From the NCBI RefSeq assembly GCF_040869045.1, contig NC_090320.1, forward strand, positions 239,506,978 through 239,570,977: DNA of 64,000 nucleotides, written 5' to 3'. The notes under the pieces are model-generated. The model worked only from the letters and a program-made list of their open reading frames with translations. It did not search any database and was not told where the DNA came from. This document shows, piece by piece, positions 20,131 through 31,302 of this stretch. Every line of letters starts with the position of its first letter. The stretch's first letter is position 1. The position numbers and the translations under genes are program-made. Origin of the DNA: Eurosta solidaginis. Its lineage: Eukaryota; Arthropoda; Insecta; Diptera; Tephritidae.

Positions 20131-21565
20131 GAAATTTGAGAAGTATTACGATGATTTTCATCTAGACTAAACTTTTAGAATCTTAATTATCACAAAAATC
20201 ACATGCTTATAACGAAGCAACGACGTGACTAAATGTTATATCATGTAATTGCATGTTTTATTGCATTATCGTCTTAGTGTTATGTTTGGGAAAAGCATGA
20301 AATGCGGCATGATTTTCAATAAGAAGAGTAATCTGAAGATTTGGTGGTCTCTAAAATAATTTAAAACGCTATTAACTTTTATATGTGATATATATAGAAG
20401 ACCTGATGACCTGATTTTATTTGCAGTTTAATTTAAATTTCATTAAAGTGACATATTTACAGATTGTTTGCGATATCATAAGACGTTAAAAGATAAGAAG
20501 TTGAATATAAAATTTAAGTTTGAGTGCTATAAGTTATCACCTATCACATATTTTAATAGAGTGTTGTACTCCAAATCAAACATTTTTCCTGATGAAATTT
20601 TGTAAGTGTCTAAGTAGACGTTGTATGACTTAATTTGATATTTTAAGAAACGTTTGTCCTCGGTGACATGCTCACGTGATATCACATTGTAATATCACAC
20701 TGTTTCTTATTTCCTTCGGTTCTGTGTCTTTGGGATCTCCCTGCGATATAGCATGATTTCACAGGATGACACAGTTATGTGATGACATATTGTGTAATGT
20801 ATATTATCGTCTTCGCAAAAAAAGCCGTAGGCGGTATGACATGATTTTATAGTTTGTAAGTTTGAAGTAATGTATGCGATTTGGCATCTTATTGAATTTT
20901 TGGCATACTTATAACAAAGCTATGACGTGACTAAAAGTTATGCGGTGTAGTTCCTTATTTTATTGCATTTTTCTCCTAGTGTCACTCTAGCTCATGATAA
21001 GTGACATGGCATGATTTTAAAGAAGAATGATGGTAATGTAAAGATCTTTTTTTTTTTTTTTTTGTTTTTTTTTTTTTACGAGGAGGAAGCATCGAAAGCC
21101 TCATAGTCAGTGTGGGACTTTAACCGCACTAAACCTCCTACCGTCTGAGTACCATTTACCCCCCGGTACTACCGCTAAGTATTCCGTCGGGAGGTAGGTT
21201 GAGCACTAAGCTCTACGTCTGTCGGGGTCACGTTGCTGTACTTAGATAGTGCCGCGGTATGGTTAACGCTGGGACTGACACGCCCTGCTTACTACCTGAA
21301 TGTGCTTGACGCATACCACTTCTACGAATATTTGCAAGCCTACCTTAAACACTGAGCATATAGTGCTTGTGGCATGCTTGTGCGTTCGACTACTTGTATT
21401 GTAGGGTTTTGTTTTTTACATATGTATATATGTGTAAATAAATTATATATGTAGAAATAGATTTTTTTTTTTGTTTTGTTTTTTTTGCAATAGGTTTTTC
21501 CGTTTTTCATTTCATTTTTTTTTTTTTTTCCACAATACGTAACGGGGCTTTCCTCGTACTTCCAC

Positions 21566-21817
21566 CGGTTGGAGAGGTCTTCTCTCCAATCCGAGTATAA
21601 ACTCTGATTACATGTGAGACTACATGTGAGAAGTTTACCCTCATACTCGTTGTTTCTACGGTTGGAGAGGCCTTGTCTCCAATCCGTAGGTTTGTCGTTG
21701 CGTGTATGTTGACTGCTTTTGGTCGCACGGTTGAAGAGGCCGTGTCTCCAATCCGTGCTTTATTCCTTCACCTGGGGCAGTATTCGAACGGTTGAAGAGG
21801 CCTTGTCTCCAATCCGT
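21566..21817 (-). repeat. Four hairpins in the R1-like LINE 3' UTR
   Basis: Units at 21566-21593, 21658-21687, 21727-21756 and 21788-21817 each read ACGGTTGRAGAGGCCTTGTC then TCCAATCCGT. On the element's strand each folds as GGATTGGAGA...TCTCCAACC or TCTTCAACC with a short loop. Where arms differ, G-U pairing often keeps the stem. Spacings are 92, 69 and 61 bp. Confidence 0.75.
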
Positions 21818-21975
21818 CGTCTGGTTTGCTATTACATTTACCTACATATATTACGGTATTTTCTTATTTTATCATTCTCACGCCGCTAATTGTATGGAGG
21901 CCTTGCATTCATTACGTGCTCAGCTCGATCCCCTAAACCTTAGCAATTTGTTATCCACCCACACAACTCGACTGT

Positions 21976-23526
21976 TCAATGTTCGCTGCTGCGCCGTAGC
22001 CTTTCAAGACTTCGTAGACACTTCATTATTTCCGCTATTAAAACGCACGCCGCTGACCATTTTACCTTGCTTTGTAGAATGCATCCAACAATTGTTTCAG
22101 GAGTGTAATCCTCTCCAAATATTCTGCACAGTTTGCATCTCGAGCTATAGAACCTAGGACACTCGAAAAATACATGGTAAACATCTTCTACTGTATCGCC
22201 GCCGCAGTGATCACATATGTTGTTAGGCTCGTGATTGAATCGGTGCAAATATTCCTTAAAGCATCCGTGACCACTCAGAAACTGTGTGAGGTAGAAATCC
22301 ACCTCGCCGTGCTTTCTAGATATCCATATATTAATATCTGGGATACATCGGTGTGTCCAACGACCATTTGTTGAGGCATTCCACCTGAGCTGCCAGTTCT
22401 GCACGCTTCGCTCTCGTGCTCCGTTACTTGAGCTTTGATCCCGATAAATCGTCGCTGCTTCTTTTGCTAATATGTCTATAGGACACATTCCTGCGATGAT
22501 TAGTGCTGCGTCGTCAGAGACAGTTTTAAAGGCGCTACAGACGCGTAGTGCACACAGGCGATAAGTCGACTTTACGCGGAAGTATGATTTATACTCCGTG
22601 GCCTGATGCCAAACAGGAGCCCCGTAAAGTATTTGGCTTTTTACAACGCCAGCCAGAAGTTGACGCCGTCGTTGCTTTGGTCCTCTTGCATTTATCATTA
22701 TCCTAGATAATGCTGCTACGGTTTTTGCTACCTTTCCATTGGCATACTCTAAGTGGGATTTGAATGACAACCTCCTGTCTATCACAACCCCCAAGTATTT
22801 TATTGCAGGCAGCGTGTCGATGTCATGGCGGCCGATTCTTATAGTGACCTGTTCCCCCCTTTTCCTACTTGATATGAGTACAGCCTCTGTTTTTTGTTCC
22901 GCCAGCTGCAGTCCATTTTTCGTAAGCCACGATTGAACCATCGCTATGCTTGTATTAGATTTGGCGCATATTTCGCCTAGGTGCTTGGCGGTGATTACCA
23001 ATGCGATATCGTCCGCGAAGCCGATAATTTTCACCCCATTGGGTACCTTGAGTCGAAATACTCCGTCGTACATAATATTCCAAAGCATTGGACCGAGCAC
23101 GGAGCCTTGAGGAACACCGCCTGTGACGTGAAGCTTTTCTACTCCAGCAGCCGTTTCATATTCCAGCATTCTACCTTCAAAGTAGCTGCGTATGATCCTA
23201 CGCAGGTAAAGGGATATGCCTATCTGCTCCAGCGTGTCTAGAATTTTTGCCCAATTGGCAGTGTTGAAGGCATTTTTTACATCTAAAGTAACGATAAGGC
23301 AATATTCCTTAGAGCCTTCGAGCCATCGGGTGCCACTTATGTCTTCTTGGGCCACTTCCTTCGCCATGTTCACAGCTTGGATGGTGGATCTCCCTTTCCT
23401 AAACCCTAACTGGTTATCGGAAATACCACCCACATCTTCAATTTCTTTTTCGAGTCGATTATAGAGGACTCGCTCAAGAACCTTACCGGCGGAGTCGAGC
23501 AGGCAAATGGGCCTGTAGCTAGATGG
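21976..23526 (-). pseudogene. R1-like LINE ORF2, reverse transcriptase and C-terminal zinc finger
   Basis: One uninterrupted frame. It is open on the minus strand from the truncated 5' edge at about 23523 (SYRPICLLDSAGKVLERVL) and contains an ATG at 23433. RT boxes: LIVTLDVKNAFNTANW, GGVPQGSVLGPMLWN, catalytic FADDIALVI, and KYLGVVIDRRLSF. The C-terminus has a CX2C...HX4C zinc finger (CDHCGGDTVEDVYHVFFEC). No RNase H is seen, as expected for R1-type ORF2. The endonuclease is missing through 5' truncation, so the element cannot move by itself despite an intact RT frame. The lack of stops suggests a fairly recent insertion. Confidence 0.92.
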
Positions 23527-23755
23527 ATGTAAAGATCTGATGTTCTCTAAAAGTGATGTTCTCTACATTATAAGCGATATCATTCACTATTTGTTTTAAA
23601 TTTCATTAAGGCGACAACTTCACAGGCAGTTTACGTTATCTTATGACTTAAAATGATGAGAGTGTTAATATAAAACTAAAGTTTGGCGATATTATGATGC
23701 CCAACTTGTTATCAGCTGTCACATGCATTAAAAAAGTGTCAAATATTTGTTATGA

Positions 23756-24921
23756 CCTAATTATGAATGTGCCAGTAGATATTGCGGGAAAGGCGGCCGC
23801 GGCAAGGTCGTTGGTCAGGCTTCGTGATATGGCCTATGGGCTTTCTGACTTCAGGCACTCTAGCCTTCTTACCAGTTTCGACTTTATCCTGGACAGAACG
23901 GACTATTGTATGCCGATAACTGCTCCCTATACAATCTTCACCAAAGTCATTCCACCGAGAGAGGAGTGGAGAAGAGAATTATCTGGGGCATGGGACCGGT
24001 TAACTTGTTCCCGGACGGGTCGAATTTGGACGTACAGGTGGGTGGGGGGGGGGGGGGGTCTTTTGCCACGAGCTAAATGTTAGCCGCGAGTTTAAGTTGG
24101 ATGATCACTGCAGTGTATTCCAAGCGGAAGTTGCTGCGATTAAGGATGCGGTGGATGAAATGCTATCCACTGCTACTACGGTTAGGGAATTTAACATCTA
24201 CTCTGATAGCCGAGCGGCTATCAAGGCCTTGAGCTCAACTACAGTGGGATCGAGGGTGGTCTGGGAGTGCCTGACCTCGCTTGCGATTGCATCGGATTAT
24301 TTTACAATTAAGATTATCAGGGTCCCGGGCCATAGTGATATCCCGAGTAACTGTCAAGCGGATCCCTTAGTCCGCATCGCTACAACTGAACCGGATGAAG
24401 ATAGCTGTAGGGATTTCGGGATTCCGCTGGCTACCTGTGGATTGCTCCTCAATAGCTAGGCCTCGAGTCAGCTCAGCAAACGTTAGACGGACACCACATC
24501 TTGCAGGGTAGCAAGATTTTTCTGGCCGAAAGTGGAGGAGGTCTGCTGAAATAATTGGGTTCACTAAGGCTCACCTATCAATGGTCATTGGGGTTTTGAC
24601 AGGGCACTGTCCCATATGGAGGATGATGAGGTGGAATCACCAAATCACTTTATGCTTGATTGCCCAGCTTTTGCCAGAACTAGGCGGAAGTACTTCGGTC
24701 GCGACTCACTTGGATCCCCCGAGGATTTATCCAAAGTTGAGAGCGGTATCATTCGGAGCTTTATCGTTGCTACCCAACGATTCTCTAAGTAGCTAGATCT
24801 AAGTCACCGTTATTTTTGGTGTATGTAGTATCACAACGGTCCTTCGTGTTGCCCAAGTAAGCTATCCTTATCAGGGCAGCTACCACCTAACCTAACGTAA
24901 CCTAACCTAATTATGTATGTG
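23756..24921 (+). mobile_element. RNase H LINE (family 2), 5'-truncated, 16-bp TSD
   Basis: CCTAATTATGAATGTG (23756-23771) and CCTAATTATGTATGTG (24906-24921) flank a 1.13-kb LINE tail. It matches the longer copy at 42895-44035 plus 44953-45000 and ends in CCTAACCTAACGTAACCTAA. It sits in the tandem repeat unit. Confidence 0.92.
23772..24790 (+). pseudogene. C-terminal ORF2 remnant (RNase H), family 2 LINE
   Basis: Begins in PVDIAGKAAAARSLVRLRDM, just upstream of RNase H. The G-run at 24047 shifts the frame (first frame ends 24083). RNase H resumes at 24097 with DDHCSVFQAEVAAIKDAVDE (Glu), IYSDSRAAIKAL (Asp) and RVPGHSDIPSNCQAD. A stop at 24457-24459 precedes the zinc-finger tail, and the final part (24581-24790) is again in another frame. 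The catalytic Asp of the first RNase H strand falls near the frameshift. Inactive. Confidence 0.85.
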
Positions 24922-25164
24922 ATTAGATGTGACGTGGTTTAATTTGATATTTTAATGAAATTTCATCAGAGGAAAAGTAACACTTGATATTGTAGGTAGA
25001 ACAGTGATGAAAATATAGTATAATATTTTGTTGCTTTCGGGTTTTTACCTTTACGATCTTCCTCCGATATTTAATGGTTTTACAGAGCGGCGAAGTAATG
25101 TTGTAGGTTATAGGTTTGAAGTAATGATGCGACGTGATATCTTATTGAATTTTTAGGACTTTTA

Positions 25165-26103
25165 GGCTATATCACATAATATACAAAATACGTTGGTACA
25201 AAACTATTTTTCGCCAAGATTTAACTTATTATTTTTGCCTACGACCCTTTTTAAAGTCATTTATATAAAAGTGGGAGTGGTCCTTAACTAATCTTATCCA
25301 TTTTTACTAGAAATATTTCTTGCTATAAGGATAATATAATAATATAATTTTTCTTCAAGTTATGGCTCCCGAAACATAGAAAATTGCTTAGCCGTAAAAG
25401 GGGCGGTGCCACGCTCAATTTCAAAAATTTTAGTGTTTTCAAATTTAATGTTATAATTCGATTTAGAAAGTAAAACTCTATTGATACAAAGCTCTTTTTC
25501 GCTAAGATATAACTTATTTCTTTCGTCTACGACCCTTTTAAATATCTTTTATATAGAAGTGGGCGTGCTCCTTAACCAATTTCGTTAATTTTTCTTCAAA
25601 GCATTTTTTATCTGCCGAATTTTGTTACGATAGGTGTAACGATTTTTGATTTATGATTAATAATATTTTTTAAATTGATTTAATCACAAATGGGCGGTGC
25701 CACGCCTAATTTTTCCCTAATTTTTATCAAGAGTCTGAATATTAGTCTACCGCTCAATTTTCATCATTCTGGGTGTATTATTTACTAAATAATAGGTTTT
25801 TTGGGTTTTTCAAAATATTATATATATATAAAAGTGGGCGTGGTTATCATCCGATTTCCAATCTATTGGGGTCCTGATTCGTGTACCAAATTTGGTGAAC
25901 ATATCTCAATATTTACTCAAGTTATCGTGTTAAAGGGCAGACGGACGTACGGAAGGATATGGCCCAATCAAATTTTTTATCGATACTGATAATTTTGATA
26001 TATGGAAGTCTATATCTATCTCGATTCCTTTATACCTGTACAACTAACCGTTATCCAATCAAAGTTATAATACCCTGTGTATAAGTACAGCTGGGTATAA
26101 AAA
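25165..26103 (-). mobile_element. Helentron-like element, subfamily B (copy 2, hairpin end lost)
   Basis: Same GGGCGTGG modules as at 13190-14132 and the same right end (GTACAGCTGGGTATAAAAA). The left terminus is not visible. It is followed by Helitron text at 26114, as in copy 1, so the two were duplicated as a block. No gene. Confidence 0.65.
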
Positions 26104-26113
26104 TTATTATAAA

Positions 26114-27320
26114 CTAGCCTTTACCCGCGGCCCCGTCCGCAAGAAGAAAATATATAGGCTATTCACGTTAGCTTTATTATCAAGTTATCCTTTTAAATTT
26201 TTTTTTTGCTCCCGGAAGGGTCTCCAAAAGGACTCGGAATAGTCCCAAAAATGACCCGAAATGACAACGACGCGATTCTAGACTGATCCAGGGAACCACA
26301 CAGAAATGAACACTGAAGGGTACCCAAATGATCCCGAAATAGTCCCGCAAAAGTTCCGAAATGACCCCGACGGAATCGTGGACGAATCCCAAAAACCATC
26401 CAGATTTGATCCCAGAAGGGTCCAGAAATGATCCCGAAATAGTCTCGAAATCACCTCGTCGGGATCCTGGACGAATCCATAAATGATCTCGGAAAGGCCG
26501 TAAATGATTACTGAAATAGTCACGAAATCACCACGTGGGTATCCGGACGGATACCGAAAACCATCCTGAAATTATCCCTGAAGGGTGTCCAAATGATTCC
26601 GAAATTGCACAGAAAAAGTCACGAAATGACTGCGACAGGAACGCGAAGACCATCCAGAAATGATCCCTGGAGGGTCCCCAAATGATCCCGAAATTGTAGA
26701 GAAAAAGTCCAGAAATGACCGTTACCAAGGACTTGCCCATATGTATATATTTGCAAAGTGTGTTATTAAGTTGACATTTGTACAATGAATTTTATTTTTC
26801 TAATGAAAAGTACGAAGGCGCACTTAATTAGTTTTATCTGTTTCCAAGCTGCTAATATTCCTTCGTACACTACTACAAAACCAGAGTTGGGAGCAGTGCA
26901 CTAAATTTTTAATAAGATCACTTACAACTTAAGTGGGCTGACATAATCCAAATCTTGCCTTAAGTATTAATGAGACGTTAATTTGTTATGGATTTAAATG
27001 TCTGTTCATCTTTCAAATATTTTTCAAACTAGCCAATACCCGCGGGCCAATCCGCACGAAGAAAATACAACATAAAACTGCTGCGATATACCAATATATG
27101 ATCTTGAAAACAGTATAGGACCGTCTAGAAAATAATTTTTGAATAGTCCCAACAAATCGCGAAATGTTCGCAGTTGCGAAAATAACCACAGAGTGATAAT
27201 TGGAAGGAAGGATTTCTTAAAAAGGTAGTCTCCAATACTCTCCTGAAATACTTTTTTTTTAAATGATTATGAAATAGTTCCATTTATATTACGTTAAAGC
27301 TGGAGTAAATTATACTAGCT
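26114..27320 (-). mobile_element. Non-autonomous Helitron with GATCC repeats, copy 3
   Basis: CTAGCCTTTACCCGCGGCC at 26114, GATCC repeats 26220-26710, then the shared tail. A second Helitron-type terminus (CTAGCCAATACCCGCGGGCC) is at 27029. At 26960-27000 the uninterrupted GACGTTAATTTGTTATGG serves as the empty site for the Helitron at 31303. Confidence 0.65.
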
Positions 27321-27571
27321 TCAGAACCGTTCTGGAACAATATTCTATAAAAGCGTGCAATTATTGGCACATGCTGATGAATTTGATGCCATAGGACTAA
27401 ACGCCCGCGCCGTTAGTTCTGTTTACTCCAAACTGGAAAAAGAAGTGGTAAACGGGTTTAATTCATTATTTTATGTCATATATTTGATTGTAGCATGATG
27501 TATGGAGGGTTCTTTTATTTTGATGGCCAAAAAGGCAAAAAGTTCTCCAGAAAAAAATGTTGATTATGCAA

Positions 27572-28490
27572 CAAGTAAGGAAGTCTAAGTTCGGGTGAAA
27601 CCGAACATTACATACCCAGCTGTACACTGGAAATGCTGTTGTTGTTTGTTTTGTCTGCTTAATAGTGTTACAAGGCTGCGCTATAATACCTATATATATC
27701 TTTATATTCTGAACTAATTTTTCTTCGAGTTATGGCTGCCGAAACAAAGAAAATTAATCATAAAAGGGGCGGTGCCAGGCCCATTTTTTAAAATTTAACG
27801 TTTTTCCTATTTATTGTTATAAATACACTTGGGAAATGAAATAGCATTGATATAAAGCTCTTTTTGCAAAGTCATAGCTTATTTTATTCCTACACGAACC
27901 TTTTAAAAATCGTGTATGTATAAGTGGGCGTGCTCCTTAACCAATTTCGTTAATTTTTCTTCAAAGCAAAGGCAACCTCTCTGCCGAATTTCGTTACATT
28001 ACGTTTAACGATTTTTGATTTATGATTAGTAATATTTGTAAAATTGATTTAACCACAAGTGGGCGGTTCCACGCCCATTTTAACAAATTTTTCCCAATTT
28101 TTATCAAGAGTCACAATATTAGTCTACCGCTCAAAATTCAATATTCTAGGTGTATTATTTACTAAATAATCAGGTTTTTTGGGTTTTCCAAAATAATATA
28201 TATAAAAAGTGGGCGTGGTTATCATCCGATTTCGCTCATTTTCAATACCAATCTATTCTGGATCCAGATAAGCTCGCGTACCAAATTTGGTGAAGATATC
28301 TCAATATTTACTCAAGTTACCGTGTTAACGGACAGACGGACGGACGGACGGACATGGCTCAATCAATTTTTTTCTTGATACTGATGATTTTGATATATGG
28401 AAGCCTATATCTATCTCGATGCCTCTACAACCAACTGTTATCCAATCAAAGTTATAATATCCTGTGTACAAGTACAGCTGGGTATAAAAA
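27572..28490 (-). mobile_element. Helentron-like element, subfamily B (complete copy 3)
   Basis: Left end CAAGTAAGGAAGTCTAAG with hairpin GTTCGG-GTGAAA-CCGAAC (27589-27606). Subterminal inverted repeats are TACCCAGCTGTAC (27613-27625) and GTACAGCTGGGTA (28472-28484), a perfect 13-bp match. The right end is TATAAAAA. Inner modules repeat GTGGGCGTGG and ACGGACGG. Terminal hairpin plus subterminal inverted repeats fit Helentron/DINE-1-type non-autonomous elements. Confidence 0.7.
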
Positions 28491-29722
28491 GAAAGTCGAA
28501 GACAAAAATTGCAAAGCGTCTGCCCAACAAGATGGGCCAATATCATGAAGCGGTATCCACTTACATTGAACTTCAGCCAGCAATATTCGAAGCCTTTGAA
28601 GAGATAGCAGAAGGGAAAAATGATAAAACTTCAGCACAAGCTTCTCAGTTTATCCACTTACATTGAACTTCAGCCAGCAATATTCGAAGCCTTTGAAGAG
28701 ATAGCAGAAGGGAAAAATGATAAAACTTCAGCACAAGCTTCTCAGTTTTAAGCTCTTATTTCTAGCGTGCAAACGTTGCTGTTGTTGTTGTAGCGATAAG
28801 GACACTCCCCAAAGGCCTTGGGGAGTGTTATCGATGTTGATGGTCCTTTGCCGGATGCAGTTCCGGTACGTTCCGGTAACAAGCACAATAAAAGTACCAG
28901 TCCGACCATCTCGGAAAACGATTTGTTATGACCACATGAAACCTTCTAGGCCATACCACCCTCCCACCCCCTTGATCCATCAGGAATTCGGGGTCGCCAG
29001 AGCCTCGGCTGTTAATGAAACAGGATTCGCCACGGGTAAGTGAGGTTGACAATTGGGTTGGATAATCTATATAATGCGTTGGCAACCCCTTGAGAGAGTT
29101 GCGCTACGCAAGAAACCACGCATCAGTAAACATCAATTAAATAGATGTAACGTTGATACTGAGAGCGTCGAAGATTTTTATAGAATCGCATTCTATATTC
29201 CATTCTTTGATGCATTCATAACTCATATCAAGGGCCGTTACATGAAACACCAAATAATTTTCGAAAATTTCGGTGTTTTGTTCCCCAAAAATGAATACAA
29301 CGATAAAAATACAATAAACTGCATGAATTTTATGAAAGTGTTGTGAATTGTTCCAAAACCGAGTTTGCAATGGAAGTTAAAATGAGATGGGTACAAGTTT
29401 GAGGATTACCTACAAAATTTGTATGATATATTTCTTATTTATCTTATTTTTGCAGATAGTGAATCCAAATGCTTTCGAACATGCCAATAAGATATTACGC
29501 ATATTAGCCGTTCTACCAGTTTCGACAGAAACACCAGAACGCACATTTTCTGCCCTCAAAAGGTTAAAATCATACTTGCGGAGTACAATCAGTCAAGAAC
29601 GTTTGAATGGACTCGCTTCATTGAATATCCATATTGATACACCACTTTTTGTAAACGAAGTACTAGAAGAGTTTTTCAAAAAACCTAGGCGATTGTTGGG
29701 AAATATTTATGGGAAAAAGTAG
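28491..29722 (+). pseudogene. hAT transposase remnant, copy 1
   Basis: Frame-shifted pieces of a cut-and-paste transposase. They include YIELQPAIFEAFEEIAEGKN (near 28560), DFYRIAFYIPFFDAFITHIK (29170-29235), and the C-terminal hAT dimerisation domain (29455-29722), with LAVLPVSTETPERTFSALKR and LRSTISQERLNGLASLNIH. The last frame runs 29387-29722. The N-terminal zinc finger and the first catalytic Asp region are not recognisable. A retroposon and a 97-bp duplication interrupt the reading. It resembles the ZMYM1/repressor-of-kinase-inhibitor group of hATs. Confidence 0.8.
28775..29107 (+). mobile_element. GTTGTTGTTGTTGTAG retroposon-like repeat, copy 1
   Basis: From GTTGCTGTTGTTGTTGTAG to TTGCGCTAC, about 330 bp. 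It contains an inverted pair ACACTCCCCAAAGG / CCTTGGGGAGTGT (about 28800-28830) that would form a stem. Copy 2 is at 53395-53727. A related GTTGTTGTTGTTGTAGC stretch occurs at 978. Non-coding; the class is uncertain. Confidence 0.6.
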
Positions 29723-30440
29723 TTTCTTTATGCTATAGGTATGTGTTTAAAGCTTGAATATACATTTTACTGACCGATTTTGGCTACTAACCAATTTTCA
29801 TGTCATAAAAAAGGTACGAAAAATACCTCATATCTACACCATCTTCTTCAATTTTGTAATTAACAAGCTTGAGATGCCAATTTTACAAGCTGATGCGAAT
29901 TTAAAGTATTTTTGGACCTAAAAATAGCACGACGCAAATTGGAAGAGAAGCCCGGTCTATATCTCCATGGAGCCTTTAAAACCTGTTTACAAGAAATAAA
30001 GTAATAACACAGGTACAACAGACAAACACACAACAGCAAATAAACACAAAACAATTAACGCACCAAAACAACAAACCCACAAAGGTCAATCGACTAAAAT
30101 AACGGATTTTTACCTGCCCCAGTCAGCCACACAAATCGATCAGTAAAAACCACCCTCGGTTCTGAATGAACACACAGCACACACACATAACTAAACATAC
30201 ACAAGCATCAATTTTAACAATACCTGCTCATGTACCTACGAACTATAAATACAGAGCAAACGACAACAACAGATCAGAACGAAAATCGACGCTGATGATG
30301 GCACAACGCCGAAACCGGTTTGTCTCTAAGCCAAATTTGACAAGGGATGACGAAAAATCGTTCCAATATACATCATTTAACGATACTACCTACTCACTAC
30401 TCGTATCGTTTTATTACGAATTACAACATCATATGAAGCG
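29723..30440. other. Non-coding flank with SINE remnant
   Basis: 29723-29975 is shared with 54331-54585. 29927-29975 (ACGACGCAAATTGGAAGAGA) is a SINE fragment. 29976-30440 is A/C-rich and unique in the window. I see no gene there. Confidence 0.5.
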
Positions 30441-30446
30441 CCTCTG

Positions 30447-30512
30447 GGAGTGTTCGAGAGAAAAGTTCTTCGAAGGATTTATGGACCTCTACGCATTGGC
30501 GATGACGAAATG
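30447..30512 (+). pseudogene. LINE RT C-terminal scrap
   Basis: GVFERKVLRRIYGPLRIGDD resembles the segment after the RT domain of the LINE group often annotated as craniofacial-development-like. Only 22 codons remain before GATCC repeat sequence begins. Confidence 0.55.
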
Positions 30513-31302
30513 AAACCTGGTGGGCTCCTGCCCGGATACAAACTACCATTTAGAAAATATCCCCGAAGTTTCCCCAAATTATCCCGAAAAATTTCGAAGT
30601 TACCCCGACAGGATCCTGAACGAATACCGAAAACCATTCAGATATGATCCCGGAAGGGTCCCGAAATTATCTCGAAATAGTACCGTAAAAGTCCCGAAAT
30701 GACCCCGACGGGATCCCACACGGATTCAGAGATGATCTCGGAAGGGCCGTAAATGATTCCTGAACTAGTTCACGACGGGATCCGGATGGATACCAAAAAC
30801 CATTCCGAAATGATCCCTGAAGGGTCCCCAAATAACCCCGAAATTATACAGAAAAAGACACGAAATGACCGCGACAGGAACCCGAAGACCATCCAGAAAT
30901 GATCCCTGAAGGGTTCCCAAACGATCCCGAAATAGTGCCAAAATGACCCTGACGTGCTCCCGGACCGATCCCGAAACCATCAGGAAATGGTCCCAGAAGG
31001 GTCCCAAAATTATCCCGAAATAGTCCAGGAATAACCCGTTACCAAAGACTTGCCCATATGTACATATTTGCAAAGTGTGTTATTAAGTTGACATGTGTAG
31101 GTACAATGAATTTTATATTTCTAATGAAAAGTATAAAAGAACACTTAATTAGTTTCATCTGTTTCCAAGCTGCTATTATTCCTTCGTACACTCCTACAAA
31201 ACCAGAGTTGGGAGCAGTGCACTAACTTTTGAATAAGATCACTTACAACTTAAGTGGGCGGACATAATGAAGATCTTGCCTTAAGTATAAAAGAGACGTT
31301 AA
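30513..31302 (-). mobile_element. GATCC-repeat Helitron, copy 4 (left part)
   Basis: GATCC repeats 30540-31020, then the shared ACCCGTTACCAAAGACTTGC segment up to GACGTTAA, where a Helitron is inserted. It continues at 32908-33170 and 36796-36833. The minus-strand frame 30765-31073 is a repeat artefact. Confidence 0.6.

Larger units (their letters stand above)
21036..23538 (-). mobile_element. R1-clade-like LINE, 5'-truncated, 12-bp TSD
   Basis: ATGTAAAGATCT flanks both ends (21036-21047 and 23527-23538). The body 21048-23526 lies in reverse: a poly-A tail (T-run at 21048-21077), a 3' UTR of about 900 bp, then RT coding to the truncated 5' end. It interrupts the tandem repeat unit. Confidence 0.93.
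20130..25165. repeat. ~0.6-0.7-kb tandem repeat, split by two LINEs
   Basis: The segment around CTTATAACGAAGCAACGACGTGACTAAA (20206) recurs as CTTATAACAAAGCTATGACGTGACTAAA (20908), a 702-bp period. CTTATTGAATTTTT recurs at 20888 and 25141, which becomes about 612 bp once the two LINE insertions are subtracted. Later matches include ATTTCATTAARGYGACA (20440 and 23600) and GACTTAATTTGATATTTTAA (20625 and 24935). Two full units and the start of a third are present. No coding potential. Confidence 0.65.
27321..29722 (+). mobile_element. Decayed hAT-like transposon segment, copy 1
   Basis: Aligns with 52020-54330. It contains transposase pieces, a Helentron-like insertion at 27572-28490 and a retroposon at 28775-29107, both also present at the same points in copy 2. 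The segment was therefore duplicated after those insertions. A 97-bp tandem duplication (units at 28554 and 28651) is unique to this copy. Terminal inverted repeats were not found. Confidence 0.7.

Noticed and set aside
22979..23241. Plus-strand frames across 21792-23464
   Set aside because: Shadows of the R1-like ORF2 on the minus strand, which has clear RT motifs.
26193..26785. Minus-strand frames rich in Phe/Gly/Ser/Pro in GATCC repeats (also 17147-17446, 30765-31073 and 45620-45904)
   Set aside because: Composition of the GATCCCGAAAT repeat keeps several frames open. Frames differ between copies and carry no domain.
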